Made by a program: the position numbers and the translations under genes
In this document: piece by piece, positions 1-6,233 of the stretch
Position numbering within the stretch: position 1 is the stretch's first letter
How the letters are laid out: each line of letters begins with the position of its first letter
From: DATGYC01 sp035298385
Lineage (GTDB): Bacteria; Bacillota; Sulfobacillia; Symbiobacteriales; Symbiobacteriaceae
Length of the DNA stretch: 19,027 bases
Assembly: GCA_035298385.1 (NCBI GenBank)
Contig: DATGYC010000129.1
Coordinates: 1 to 19,027, forward strand
Direction of reading: 5' to 3'
The notes under the pieces: generated by a model
Told to the model about the DNA's origin: nothing
Database searches by the model: none
The model's input: only the letters and a program-made list of their open reading frames with translations

Positions 1-3000
1 CTTATAGAACTCGTAGCGCTCCCGAATCCCCTGGCCGGCGCCGACTACGAAGAGGCAGGCGGTGTCGCCCGCATTCGGGTCCGGGTGGGCATAGTCGGAG
101 AGGCAGAGCGCCTCCTTGTCCGTCTGACGCGGGAAGGGCAACGTCACCAGGGGTTGTCCCGCCGGGGTGAGTAGCTTCAGCTCATTCCCCTCGCCGTGAA
201 CCCGGAAGAACTGGTAGACGGCGCCCAGTTTGGCGCCCTCCGCCCGCCACTCCGCCTTTAGTTCGTTGATGACCGCCTCTAGCTCCTTCGCCTTCAGGTC
301 ACCGTTGGCGAGTAGCTCGTCCGCGCGACCGCCGCGCAGACCCAAGTGCTTGCCATAGAGCATGACGGGGTTGATGTACGGCCAGACCTCATCCGGGCGA
401 ATCCCCTTCAGGACGTGCCGCTCCAGGTCCGGCGGTGCGGGCAGCTCGGTCAGGACCGGAACCGCCGGTGAACGCTCGGCCACCTGGATCGCGGGTGCTG
501 CAGGCGCTGCAACCGGGACGTCCGGTCCCGCCAGGGAGGCGAGCAGATCAGCCCGCCGCTCCGGGTTCATGAGGGCGTTCGCGATATCGAGCCCCTGCAT
601 CGCATCCCGGGCGTAGAGGACCGGGCCGCCGTAGGCCGGAGCGATCTTGTTGCGCGTGAAGTTGGGGGTCAGCGCCGCACCACCTACCAGGACCGGCAGG
701 TCGATGCCAGCTACCTGAAACTCCTCGACGGTCACGACCATCTGCTGCGCCGATTTGACCAGGAGGCCCGAGAGGCCGATCAGGTCGGGCTTATGCTCTC
801 GAACAGCCGCAATCAACTCCTGCGGCGGGACCTTGATCCCCAGGTTGATGACGCGATAGCCGTTGTTCGACAGGATGATCTCAACCAGGTTCTTGCCAAT
901 GTCGTGGACGTCGCCCTTGACCGTGGCCAGGAGGATTGTGCCGCGGACGGTCACGTCCGTCTTCGCCATGTGCGGCTCCAGATAGGCGACAGCAGCCTTC
1001 ATCGCCTCCGCCGACTGGAGAACCTCCGCCACGATCAGCTCGTTCCGATTGAAGAGACGGCCGACCTCATCCATGCCCGCCATCAGCGGGCCGTTGATGA
1101 TCTCAAGGGGCTTCGCCTCAGCCATCTTGAGGGCAAGGTCATCAACAAGGCCGTCCTTGGATCCCTCAATAATATAGTTGGCCAGCCGCTCGTCGAGGGG
1201 CAACGTCTCCTTGGGCGCCCTCGCCCGCGGCGCCGCATCCCGGAAGAAGGCAGCAAAGGCCGCGATCGTCTCGTCGCTCGGCTGGAAGAGGACGGCCTCC
1301 GCCAGCGCCCGCTCCTCAGCAGGAATCGAGGCGTAGCGCTCCAACTTCTCGGTGTTGACGATCGCCATATCCAGGCCAGCCTCCACGCAGTGGTAGAGGA
1401 AGACGGCGTTCATCACCTCACGGCCCGCCGGGGGCAGGCCGAAGGAGACGTTGGAGATGCCTAGGACGGTCCGCACGCCGGGAAGGGCGGCCTTGATCAG
1501 CCGGATCCCCTCGATCGTCTCCCGGGCGGAGCCCAGGTAGTTCTCGTCACCGGTGGCGCAGGGGAAGACGAGTGGGTCGAAGACCAAGTCGCCCGCCCGC
1601 AGGCCCCACTGCTCGGTCAGGATCTGGTACGAGCGCTTGGCAACCGCCAGCTTCTGCGCCCGAGTGACAGCCATACCCGCCTCATCGATCGTGCCGACGA
1701 CGAGGGCCGCACCGTACCGCTTGGCGATCGGCACGACGTGGTCGAACCGCTCCTCGCCATCTTCCAGGTTGACCGAGTTGATGATCGCCTTGCCCTGGCA
1801 GTAGGAGAGGGCGGTCTCGATCACCGCGCTGTCCGTCGAGTCGATCATGAAGGGCGCCTTGACCTTCTTGATCACCTGTTCCATGAAGGCGGCCACGTCA
1901 GCCTGCTCGTCCCGGTCAGGGTTGGCCAGGCAGACGTCGATGATATGCGCCCCGCCCTTCACCTGGGAGCGGGCGATCTCGGCCGCCTCCTCGATCTTCC
2001 CCTCGATGATCAAGCGCTTGAACTTGCGCGAACCGATCACGTTCGTCCGCTCGCCCACCAGGAAGGGACGGGCGGTCGGGTCGTCTAGCTCCAAGTGCTC
2101 AAGGCCGGAGAGGGCAGGACGGGGCGCCGCGGGCGCCTGCCGGGGCGCCTTGCCCGCGACGCTCTCGGCGATCACTTTGATATACTCGGGCGTGGTGCCG
2201 CAGCAACCGCCAACGACGTTGAGCCAGCCCTGTTCCGCAAAGCGGGAGAGGATGGAGGCGACCATCGTCGGGCTCTCTAGGTAGTGGCCGTTCTCGTCCG
2301 GCAGGCCGGCGTTCGGGACGCAGGCGACCGGGAAGGGGGCCAGCGAAGCCGCGGCCCGGATATGATCGGCCATGAAGGCCGGGCCCGTAGCGCAGTTCAG
2401 GCCAACGTAGAGCAGGTCGAACTGGTCCAGGGCGGTGACCAGCGCCTCGATCGTTTGACCGCCGAGCATGGTGCCCATGGGCTCGATCGTACCCGAGACG
2501 GCGACGGGGATCGCATAGCCGCGGGAGTCGAAGGCCGCACCAATGCCGAGTAGCGCTGCCTTGATGTTCCGGGTATCCTGGGCCGTCTCCAGGAGGAGGT
2601 AGTCAGCGCCACCATCTAGGAGCGCTTCGGCCTGGCCCTGGAAGGTCGAGGCCAACTCGGCAAAGGTGACGCCACCGGTGACGGAGATCGCCTTGGTGGT
2701 TGGGCCCATGGAGCCAGCTACCCAGCGCGGGCGGTCGGGGGTGCTGTATGTGTCACAAGCAGCGCGGGCCAGGCGGGCGCCCGCCAGCGTGATCGCGTAG
2801 GCCTGTTCATGCAGGGGCGGGTACTCGGCCAAGACCAGGCTGGTCGAGCCGAAGGTGTTCGTCTCGACGATATCCGCCCCGGCCGCTAGGTAGGCCTCAT
2901 GGATCCCCCGGATCACGTCCGGGCGGGTGATGTTCAGGTATTCGTTACAGCCTTCAAAGGCCTCACCGCCGAAGTCGGCCGGGCCAAGGGTATGGGCCTG

Positions 3001-3108
3001 AATCTGGGTACCCATCGCGCCGTCAATGACGAGGATACGCTCCTGAAGGGCACGCTTTAGCTGAGCAGCTCGCTCCAGCTGGGGACTCTGGTTCGGGGAC
3101 TTTGACAC
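1..3108 (-). CDS. metH: Cobalamin-dependent methionine synthase, C-terminus outside window
   Basis: Transfers the methyl group of 5-methyltetrahydrofolate to homocysteine through cobalamin, giving methionine in the cytoplasm. About 1036 residues are visible, reading open through the left edge. The order is the homocysteine-binding barrel with zinc ligands Cys239 (GLNCATG) and Cys302-Cys303 (GGCCGTT), the pterin-binding barrel (LVGERTNVIGS), the cap, the B12 domain with DVHDIGKN (axial ligand His735) and SGLLVKS, then the start of the reactivation domain (EVWPYINPVMLYGK). Full MetH proteins are near 1150-1230 residues, so roughly the last 100-200 lie outside the window. I chose GTG at 3108 because GGGAG stands 9 nt upstream; TTG at 3117 is in frame but abuts that site. 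No SAM or cobalamin riboswitch fits in the short leader. The gene is divergent from the rhodanese gene. Confidence 0.97.
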   Translation of the reverse strand, partial: MSKSPNQSPQLERAAQLKRALQERILVIDGAMGTQIQAHTLGPADFGGEAFEGCNEYLNITRPDVIRGIHEAYLAAGADIVETNTFGSTSLVLAEYPPLHEQAYAITLAGARLARAACDTYSTPDRPRWVAGSMGPTTKAISVTGGVTFAELASTFQGQAEALLDGGADYLLLETAQDTRNIKAALLGIGAAFDSRGYAIPVAVSGTIEPMGTMLGGQTIEALVTALDQFDLLYVGLNCATGPAFMADHIRAAASLAPFPVACVPNAGLPDENGHYLESPTMVASILSRFAEQGWLNVVGGCCGTTPEYIKVIAESVAGKAPRQAPAAPRPALSGLEHLELDDPTARPFLVGERTNVIGSRKFKRLIIEGKIEEAAEIARSQVKGGAHIIDVCLANPDRDEQADVAAFMEQVIKKVKAPFMIDSTDSAVIETALSYCQGKAIINSVNLEDGEERFDHVVPIAKRYGAALVVGTIDEAGMAVTRAQKLAVAKRSYQILTEQWGLRAGDLVFDPLVFPCATGDENYLGSARETIEGIRLIKAALPGVRTVLGISNVSFGLPPAGREVMNAVFLYHCVEAGLDMAIVNTEKLERYASIPAEERALAEAVLFQPSDETIAAFAAFFRDAAPRARAPKETLPLDERLANYIIEGSKDGLVDDLALKMAEAKPLEIINGPLMAGMDEVGRLFNRNELIVAEVLQSAEAMKAAVAYLEPHMAKTDVTVRGTILLATVKGDVHDIGKNLVEIILSNNGYRVINLGIKVPPQELIAAVREHKPDLIGLSGLLVKSAQQMVVTVEEFQVAGIDLPVLVGGAALTPNFTRNKIAPAYGGPVLYARDAMQGLDIANALMNPERRADLLASLAGPDVPVAAPAAPAIQVAERSPAVPVLTELPAPPDLERHVLKGIRPDEVWPYINPVMLYGKHLGLRGGRADELLANGDLKAKELEAVINELKAEWRAEGAKLGAVYQFFRVHGEGNELKLLTPAGQPLVTLPFPRQTDKEALCLSDYAHPDPNAGDTACLFVVGAGQGIRERYEFYK

Positions 3109-3147
3109 TGCGACCAACTCCCTTGAACCAGAAAGATAATAGTATAT

Positions 3148-3176
3148 AGCGTAGGGCAAAGATTGCGCTTTGGCAA
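3148..3176 (-). promoter_or_regulatory. Predicted sigma-A promoter of metH
   Basis: On the minus strand there is a -35 TTGCCA (3171-3176), a 17-bp spacer and a -10 TACGCT (3148-3153). The start codon lies about 40 bp downstream. The -35 is only about 20 bp from the palindrome of the divergent rhodanese promoter, so a repressor bound there could also affect metH; that last point is inference. Confidence 0.5.
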
Positions 3177-3185
3177 GGCGCGCGC

Positions 3186-3215
3186 TTGACGACTGGATAC
3201 CCCATAGGGTATATT
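3186..3215 (+). promoter_or_regulatory. Predicted promoter of the rhodanese gene
   Basis: TTGACG (3186-3191), an 18-bp spacer and TATATT (3210-3215) resemble a sigma-A promoter. The palindrome at 3197-3212 fills the spacer and overlaps the -10, which is a typical arrangement for direct repression. Confidence 0.6.
3197..3212. promoter_or_regulatory. CsoR/CstR-type operator 1 (rhodanese)
   Basis: Perfect palindrome ATACCC-CATA-GGGTAT. CsoR/CstR-family repressors are known to bind TACCC/GGGTA inverted repeats. Similar palindromes precede the repressor gene and the HMA gene nearby, so I read it as a site for the repressor encoded at 3626-3907. Confidence 0.7.
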
Positions 3216-3266
3216 CATCGAGTAAGATCCAGTGCTTCGCAGACCGATCATAAGGAGGACGACAGC

Positions 3267-3584
3267 ATGGCAGAGAGATCCCTCAATCCGCTGATTACGC
3301 CCACGGAGCTCGCAGGCCGCATTCGCGAGGGCAAGGCCCCGGTGATGATCGACGTGCGTGAGGTTGACGAGTTTGCTGAGGGTCATATCCCGGGCGCCAT
3401 CAACTTGCCGCTCTCAAACTTCACGAACCTGTACCAGCAGATTCCGAAGGACCAGGAGGTCGCACTGATCTGCCGGTCGTCGAACCGCTCCGGTCGTGCC
3501 CATGAGTTCCTGGTGCAGCAGGGCTGGCAGTTGCTCCGGAACATGTCTGGCGGCATGCTCTCCTGGCAGGGGCCGGTCGAATAA
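3267..3584 (+). CDS. Single-domain rhodanese (sulfurtransferase)
   Basis: A 105-residue protein consisting of one rhodanese domain: MIDVREVDEFAEGHIPGAINLP near residues 30-50, then the active-site loop CRSSNRS with the persulfide-forming Cys. Such domains move sulfane sulfur between thiols in the cytoplasm. There is no signal peptide. Start ATG 3267 is chosen because AAGGAGG lies just upstream; a longer in-frame reading back to 3186 would begin inside the promoter. The neighbouring CsoR/CstR-like repressor and the operator inside its promoter suggest induction by reactive sulfur species or by a metal. The gene ends in a strong terminator and appears monocistronic. The exact sulfur acceptor cannot be deduced. 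Confidence 0.93.
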   Translation: MAERSLNPLITPTELAGRIREGKAPVMIDVREVDEFAEGHIPGAINLPLSNFTNLYQQIPKDQEVALICRSSNRSGRAHEFLVQQGWQLLRNMSGGMLSWQGPVE

Positions 3585-3592
3585 TGGAATAA

Positions 3593-3630
3593 GCCCCCCT
3601 GCCGGAGCGGCAGGGGGGCGTTATTTTATG
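3593..3630. terminator. Rho-independent terminator between convergent genes
   Basis: An 11-bp GC stem (3593-3603 with 3609-3619) and 5-nt loop GGAGC, followed by GTTATTTTAT, terminate the rhodanese gene on the plus strand. On the minus strand the stem is followed by a weaker T-tract (CTTATTCC), so it may also serve the repressor gene. Confidence 0.85.
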
Positions 3631-3907
3631 AAAGCTTGTTGAAGACCTCTAGTGACTCATCCAAGGCACGGGTCCCATCCCCGCCCTGGTTGATCTCTTC
3701 CTTCATGCGATTGCCCAGTTGGCAGGCAGCCAGCCGCACGCCTACCTTGGAGAGAGCGGCTTTCATGGCGGCGATCTGGATCACGACCTGATCGCAATCG
3801 ACGCCCTCCTCCAGAAGGCGCTGCAGGCCACGTGCCTGACCCTCAATACGCTTCAGGCGGCGCTGGAGATCCTGATAGAGTTCGGGATTCTGGTCACGTA
3901 CTGCCAT
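3626..3907 (-). CDS. CsoR/CstR/FrmR-family transcriptional repressor
   Basis: A 93-residue all-helical DUF156 protein with the family signature RRLKRIEGQARGLQR (residues 16-30) and VVIQIAAMKAALSKV (41-55). These proteins are tetrameric DNA-binding repressors released by copper, nickel, formaldehyde or persulfide. ATG 3907 is chosen for its GGAGGTGA site; a longer frame to 3955 would run into the operator. Aligning by hand with CsoR and CstR, Cys38 matches the first sensor Cys, the usual His position is Gln63, the usual second Cys position is Arg67, and an extra Cys62 sits one residue before the His position. The effector is therefore uncertain: neither classic CsoR copper ligands (C-H-C) nor the CstR Cys pair is present. 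Linkage to a rhodanese and an HMA protein fits sulfur or metal sensing. It is likely autoregulated through operator 2. Confidence 0.93.
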   Translation of the reverse strand: MAVRDQNPELYQDLQRRLKRIEGQARGLQRLLEEGVDCDQVVIQIAAMKAALSKVGVRLAACQLGNRMKEEINQGGDGTRALDESLEVFNKLS

Positions 3908-3947
3908 GACGGTCACCTCCGCTTCCCTTGTAACAGGCCAGGAGTTT

Positions 3948-3965
3948 GATACCATACGGGGTATC
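3948..3965. promoter_or_regulatory. CsoR/CstR-type operator 2 (repressor autoregulation)
   Basis: Perfect 6-bp arms GATACC and GGTATC separated by 6 bp (ATACGG). It lies between the predicted repressor -10 and the ribosome site, just downstream of the expected transcription start, so binding would block the repressor's own transcription. Confidence 0.7.
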
Positions 3966-3976
3966 AGTCTGCTCCA

Positions 3977-4006
3977 AGCCTAGCAGGGAGGATTGGGGCT
4001 TGTCAA
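3977..4006 (-). promoter_or_regulatory. Predicted promoter of the CsoR-family repressor
   Basis: On the minus strand there is a consensus -35 TTGACA (4001-4006), an 18-bp spacer and a weak -10 TAGGCT (3977-3982). Its -35 directly abuts the hairpin repeat at 4007-4064. Confidence 0.5.
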
Positions 4007-4064
4007 GCGATCGACACTCCCCGAGGACCCTGCGAGTTTAGTACCGCAGGGGAGTGTCGATCGC
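4007..4064 (+). repeat. 58-bp structured palindromic repeat, copy A
   Basis: Perfect 16-bp inverted arms (4007-4022, GCGATCGACACTCCCC, and 4049-4064) enclose a 26-nt interior. Inside, TGCG (4031-4034) can pair with CGCA (4045-4048) directly against the right arm, leaving GAGGAC plus 2 nt as a one-sided bulge and a 10-nt loop containing TTTAG. Copy B at 18117-18174, in opposite orientation, has the same dimensions and 21 of 26 identical interior positions but different arms. Copy A lies between two divergent promoters, so it is unlikely to be a terminator. Confidence 0.85.
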
Positions 4065-4082
4065 AGATCGGGCTAGCAGCCG

Positions 4083-4111
4083 TTGCCAGAGGAGGGCTGA
4101 GGTGCTACGAT
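4083..4111 (+). promoter_or_regulatory. Predicted promoter of the HMA protein gene
   Basis: TTGCCA (4083-4088), a 17-bp spacer and TACGAT (4106-4111). The operator at 4117-4134 begins 5 bp after the -10 and covers the expected transcription start. Confidence 0.55.
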
Positions 4112-4116
4112 GGGCT

Positions 4117-4134
4117 TGTACCCCAGGGGGTACA
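4117..4134. promoter_or_regulatory. CsoR/CstR-type operator 3 (HMA protein)
   Basis: Perfect 8-bp arms TGTACCCC and GGGGTACA separated by AG. It is the longest and most symmetrical of the three related palindromes in this 1-kb stretch and ties the HMA gene to the same repressor. Confidence 0.7.
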
Positions 4135-4156
4135 CTAGCACTGGGAGGTGACGCGA

Positions 4157-4363
4157 ATGAGCAAGACCACCCTGAAGATCGGTGGCATGTCCTGCGGCCA
4201 CTGCGTGGCAGCGGTTAAGGAGGCCCTGACGGCCGTCCCTGGCCTGACCGACCTAGATGTGAAGGTTGGTGAGGCCTCCTTCGGCGGCTCGGCAGATGTC
4301 GAGCAGGCTAAGAAGGCGGTTGAGGAAGAGGGCTACACGGTACTTACGGTCTCGCGGGCCTAA
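4157..4363 (+). CDS. copZ: CopZ-like heavy-metal-associated (HMA) protein
   Basis: A 68-residue single HMA domain with the metal site GGMSCGHC (two Cys near residues 13 and 16) and a beta-alpha-beta fold pattern typical of small cytoplasmic copper chaperones. Known members bind Cu(I) and hand it to a P-type ATPase, but no CopA gene is in the window. ATG 4157 is chosen because GGGAGGTGA ends 5 nt upstream; GTG 4148 would overlap that site. The operator over its transcription start implies derepression by the same signal that frees the CsoR-like protein. The name copZ is by domain similarity, and the metal itself is inferred. Confidence 0.9.
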   Translation: MSKTTLKIGGMSCGHCVAAVKEALTAVPGLTDLDVKVGEASFGGSADVEQAKKAVEEEGYTVLTVSRA

Positions 4364-4387
4364 GCCTTAACGTATAGAGTTCAGCAG

Positions 4388-4420
4388 GAGGGGCGCCCAG
4401 CCAGGGCGCCCTTCTTCGTG
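4388..4420 (+). terminator. Terminator after the HMA gene
   Basis: An 11-bp stem with one G-U pair (4388-4398 with 4404-4414) and loop AGCCA, followed by a short pyrimidine tail TTCG. Each half contains the self-complementary word GGGCGCCC. The U-tract is weak. Confidence 0.65.
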
Positions 4421-4459
4421 CCCTCCCGCGTCGTTATTCAAAAAATTACGTCAAACCAC

Positions 4460-4488
4460 TTGCGCGCGGCAAGCCTCTCGCGTATACT
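4460..4488 (+). promoter_or_regulatory. Predicted sigma-A promoter of the 72-aa protein gene
   Basis: TTGCGC (4460-4465), an exact 17-bp spacer and a near-consensus -10 TATACT (4483-4488). Transcription would begin near 4495, giving a leader of about 40 nt. Confidence 0.55.
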
Positions 4489-4535
4489 CCATTATTGTGT
4501 GCTACCGATTGACAGAAAAAGGGAGGCGAAGTGAG

Positions 4536-4754
4536 ATGGCACTCATGACGGATGTAGGGACGGGACTGGTGATTACGTTGCGCGACCGGATGGCCGCTGG
4601 CAGCCCCATCTGGGAGGTGGGGACCGGAGATCTGCCGGAGCGGTTGGTGGTGGCTCTAGGCAACCAGGAGCCCACGGCGGTCTTCGCCTCTCGCCACGGC
4701 CTTGTCGCCGTACTGGCTGACGGGCGCCGCTACTGCTGCAAGGTAACGGCCTAA
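4536..4754 (+). CDS. Hypothetical protein, 72 aa
   Basis: I do not recognise this protein. It starts at ATG 4536 with GGGAGG about 9 nt upstream; an earlier GTG at 4497 lacks a ribosome site and would coincide with the transcription start. The predicted product is small and mixed in composition. A hydrophobic stretch RLVVALG in the middle is followed by TAVFASRHGLVAVLADGRR, which looks like two beta strands, and the protein ends in a Cys-Cys pair (YCCKV). There is no signal peptide or membrane helix. It has its own promoter and a very strong terminator, so it is a real monocistronic unit. It is flanked by the metal/sulfur regulon and the spore-surface cluster, but nothing links it to either. 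Confidence 0.75.
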   Translation: MALMTDVGTGLVITLRDRMAAGSPIWEVGTGDLPERLVVALGNQEPTAVFASRHGLVAVLADGRRYCCKVTA

Positions 4755-4762
4755 TTTCAGAG

Positions 4763-4799
4763 CGAAAGAGCCGCTGGCATGATGCCAGCGGCTCTTTCG
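4763..4799. terminator. Bidirectional terminator between convergent genes
   Basis: Perfect 17-bp arms (4763-4779 and 4783-4799) around TGA. The stem ends carry GAAAGA and TCTTTC, so a U-rich 3' side is formed on both strands. It serves the 72-aa protein gene (+) and ugd (-), whose stop codon is 12 bp away. Confidence 0.85.
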
Positions 4800-4810
4800 T
4801 CTCGGCAGGG

Positions 4811-6106
4811 TTAGCGCCCCCGGCCGATCCCCCGGTAGCGTAGCCCGACCTTGCGAACCGCAACCCCATCCAGCAGGTTGCGGGCGTCCAGGACCAGATC
4901 GCCCCGCATCGCCTGCTGGATCGCCTCCGGTGGAATCTCGGCGTAGGCCGGCCACTCGGTCAAGAGCAGGAGCGCATCCGCCTCGTGGAGCGCTTCGAGC
5001 GGCTTCTGCGTTAGGCGCAGGCCTGAGCACTGCTCGGGCGGACAGAGCTGTTCAAAGGCGGTCAGGGCGGCGAAGTCATGGGCCCGCACCTCGGCGCCCT
5101 CTTGCAGGAGCGCCGGGATGACAGTCGCCGAGGCGGCGCCCCGCAGGTCGTCGGTCCCGGCCTTGAACGCCAGTCCCCAGACCGCAATGCGCGTCCCTGC
5201 CAGCCCTCCTAGTTCAGCCCGAAGCCGATCGATCAGGCGCTCCCGCTGCCGCTGGTTGACCCGTTCGGCGGCGGGTAGCAGTTCCAGACGCACGCCCTGC
5301 TGGCGAGCCTTCCAGCGAAGCGCCGCCAGGTCCTTGGGCAGGCAGGAGCCGCCGTAACCCGGACCGGGCTTCAGGAAGGCAGGGCCAACCCGGTGATCCA
5401 GACCAAGGCCGGTGAGGATCTGCAGGCCATCTGCCCCGATCGCCTCAGCCAGGGAGGCGATCTCGTTGGCGTAGCTGATCTTCAGGGCCAGAAAGCCGTT
5501 GGTGGCGTACTTGATCAACTCCGCCTCCTCCCAGTCGGTCAGGAGGAGCGGGGCTTCGATCGGGGCATAGAGACCAGCCACACGCAGGAGGGCCTCGTGA
5601 TCTGGCCCGCCAACAATGATCCGATCCGGCTGGAAGAAGTCAGCGATCGCCGTCCCCTCTCGGAGGAACTCCGGATTGGAGACCACCGGATTTGGCAGAC
5701 CGAGCGCCGAACGTGCCCAACGGTTGGTGCCGGGTGGCACCGTCGACTTCAGGACGACGACTAAGTCAGGCGAAAGCTCGACCTGGCCGATCTGGCCAAT
5801 CAGGTGGCGCAGGGCGGTCAGGTCAGGGGCGCCACTGGCCCGTGGCGGCGTCCCAACACAGACGAAGAGCGCCCCGGCCCCATCAACTGCAGCCTGCAGG
5901 CTGTCAGTCACGGTGAGGGCGCCGCTCTGGCGGTGAGCGAGTAAGAGCTCTGGCACACCGGGCTCAAAGATGGGCGAGTGGCCTGCCTGCAGGTCCCCAA
6001 GCCGGCCGGGATCGATCTCGATCAGCGAGACGCGGTGACCCAGTTCACAGAAACAGACCGCCGACGTCAGACCGACGTACCCAGCGCCGGCGATGGCGAT
6101 CTTCAC
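4811..6106 (-). CDS. ugd: UDP-glucose 6-dehydrogenase (YtcA/TuaD-like)
   Basis: Oxidises UDP-glucose to UDP-glucuronate with two NAD+ in the cytoplasm. The 431 residues have the family's usual length and order: N-terminal Rossmann motif GAGYVGL (7-13), FVCVGTP, STVPPGT, NPEFLREG, the central helix ATNGFLALKISYANE, and the catalytic motif GPGYGGSCLPKD with Cys255, followed by the C-terminal UDP-binding domain (VWGLAFKAGTDDLR). A UDP-ManNAc dehydrogenase is the main alternative; the UDP-glucuronate-epimerase-like gene at 8492 favours Ugd. The start is GTG 6106; its ribosome site GGGGTGG lies within a potential hairpin. It is divergent from the nucleotidyltransferase gene and forms part of the spore-surface cluster, as ytcA does next to ytcB and ytcC in Bacillus subtilis. 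Confidence 0.94.
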   Translation of the reverse strand: MKIAIAGAGYVGLTSAVCFCELGHRVSLIEIDPGRLGDLQAGHSPIFEPGVPELLLAHRQSGALTVTDSLQAAVDGAGALFVCVGTPPRASGAPDLTALRHLIGQIGQVELSPDLVVVLKSTVPPGTNRWARSALGLPNPVVSNPEFLREGTAIADFFQPDRIIVGGPDHEALLRVAGLYAPIEAPLLLTDWEEAELIKYATNGFLALKISYANEIASLAEAIGADGLQILTGLGLDHRVGPAFLKPGPGYGGSCLPKDLAALRWKARQQGVRLELLPAAERVNQRQRERLIDRLRAELGGLAGTRIAVWGLAFKAGTDDLRGAASATVIPALLQEGAEVRAHDFAALTAFEQLCPPEQCSGLRLTQKPLEALHEADALLLLTEWPAYAEIPPEAIQQAMRGDLVLDARNLLDGVAVRKVGLRYRGIGRGR

Positions 6107-6108
6107 AG

Positions 6109-6133
6109 AACCACCCCAGTTCCTTCGGTGGTT
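6109..6133 (-). promoter_or_regulatory. Hairpin over the ugd ribosome site
   Basis: On the minus strand AACCACC (6127-6133) can pair with GGTGGTT (6109-6115), with an 11-nt loop, immediately before the GTG start. The pairing covers the purine-rich GGGGTGG that should bind the ribosome. No convincing sigma-A promoter for either direction was found in the 127-bp gap 6107-6233. Confidence 0.4.
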
Positions 6134-6233
6134 TCAGGGTATGCAATCCAGTTGTCATAACGTGCGGCTCGCTGGTGCCGCCTCTGTTTGGTTTGAATAG
6201 AGTGGGAGTATCGAGGGAGGGAGGGACGGCGGC

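Noticed and set aside
793..1464. 223-codon plus-strand open frame inside metH
   Set aside because: It lies antisense to clear MetH domains, with no ribosome site or recognisable protein.
3109..3147. SAM or cobalamin riboswitch upstream of metH
   Set aside because: The predicted transcription start leaves only about 35-40 nt of leader, and no conserved riboswitch elements were seen.
4007..4064. Reading copy A as a bidirectional terminator
   Set aside because: Genes on both sides point away from it, and neither strand has a U-tract after the stem.
6137..6144. Sporulation sigma -10-like CATACCCT upstream of ugd on the minus strand
   Set aside because: It fits the loose CATA-N3-T pattern but no matching -35 was found at the proper distance; too weak to call.
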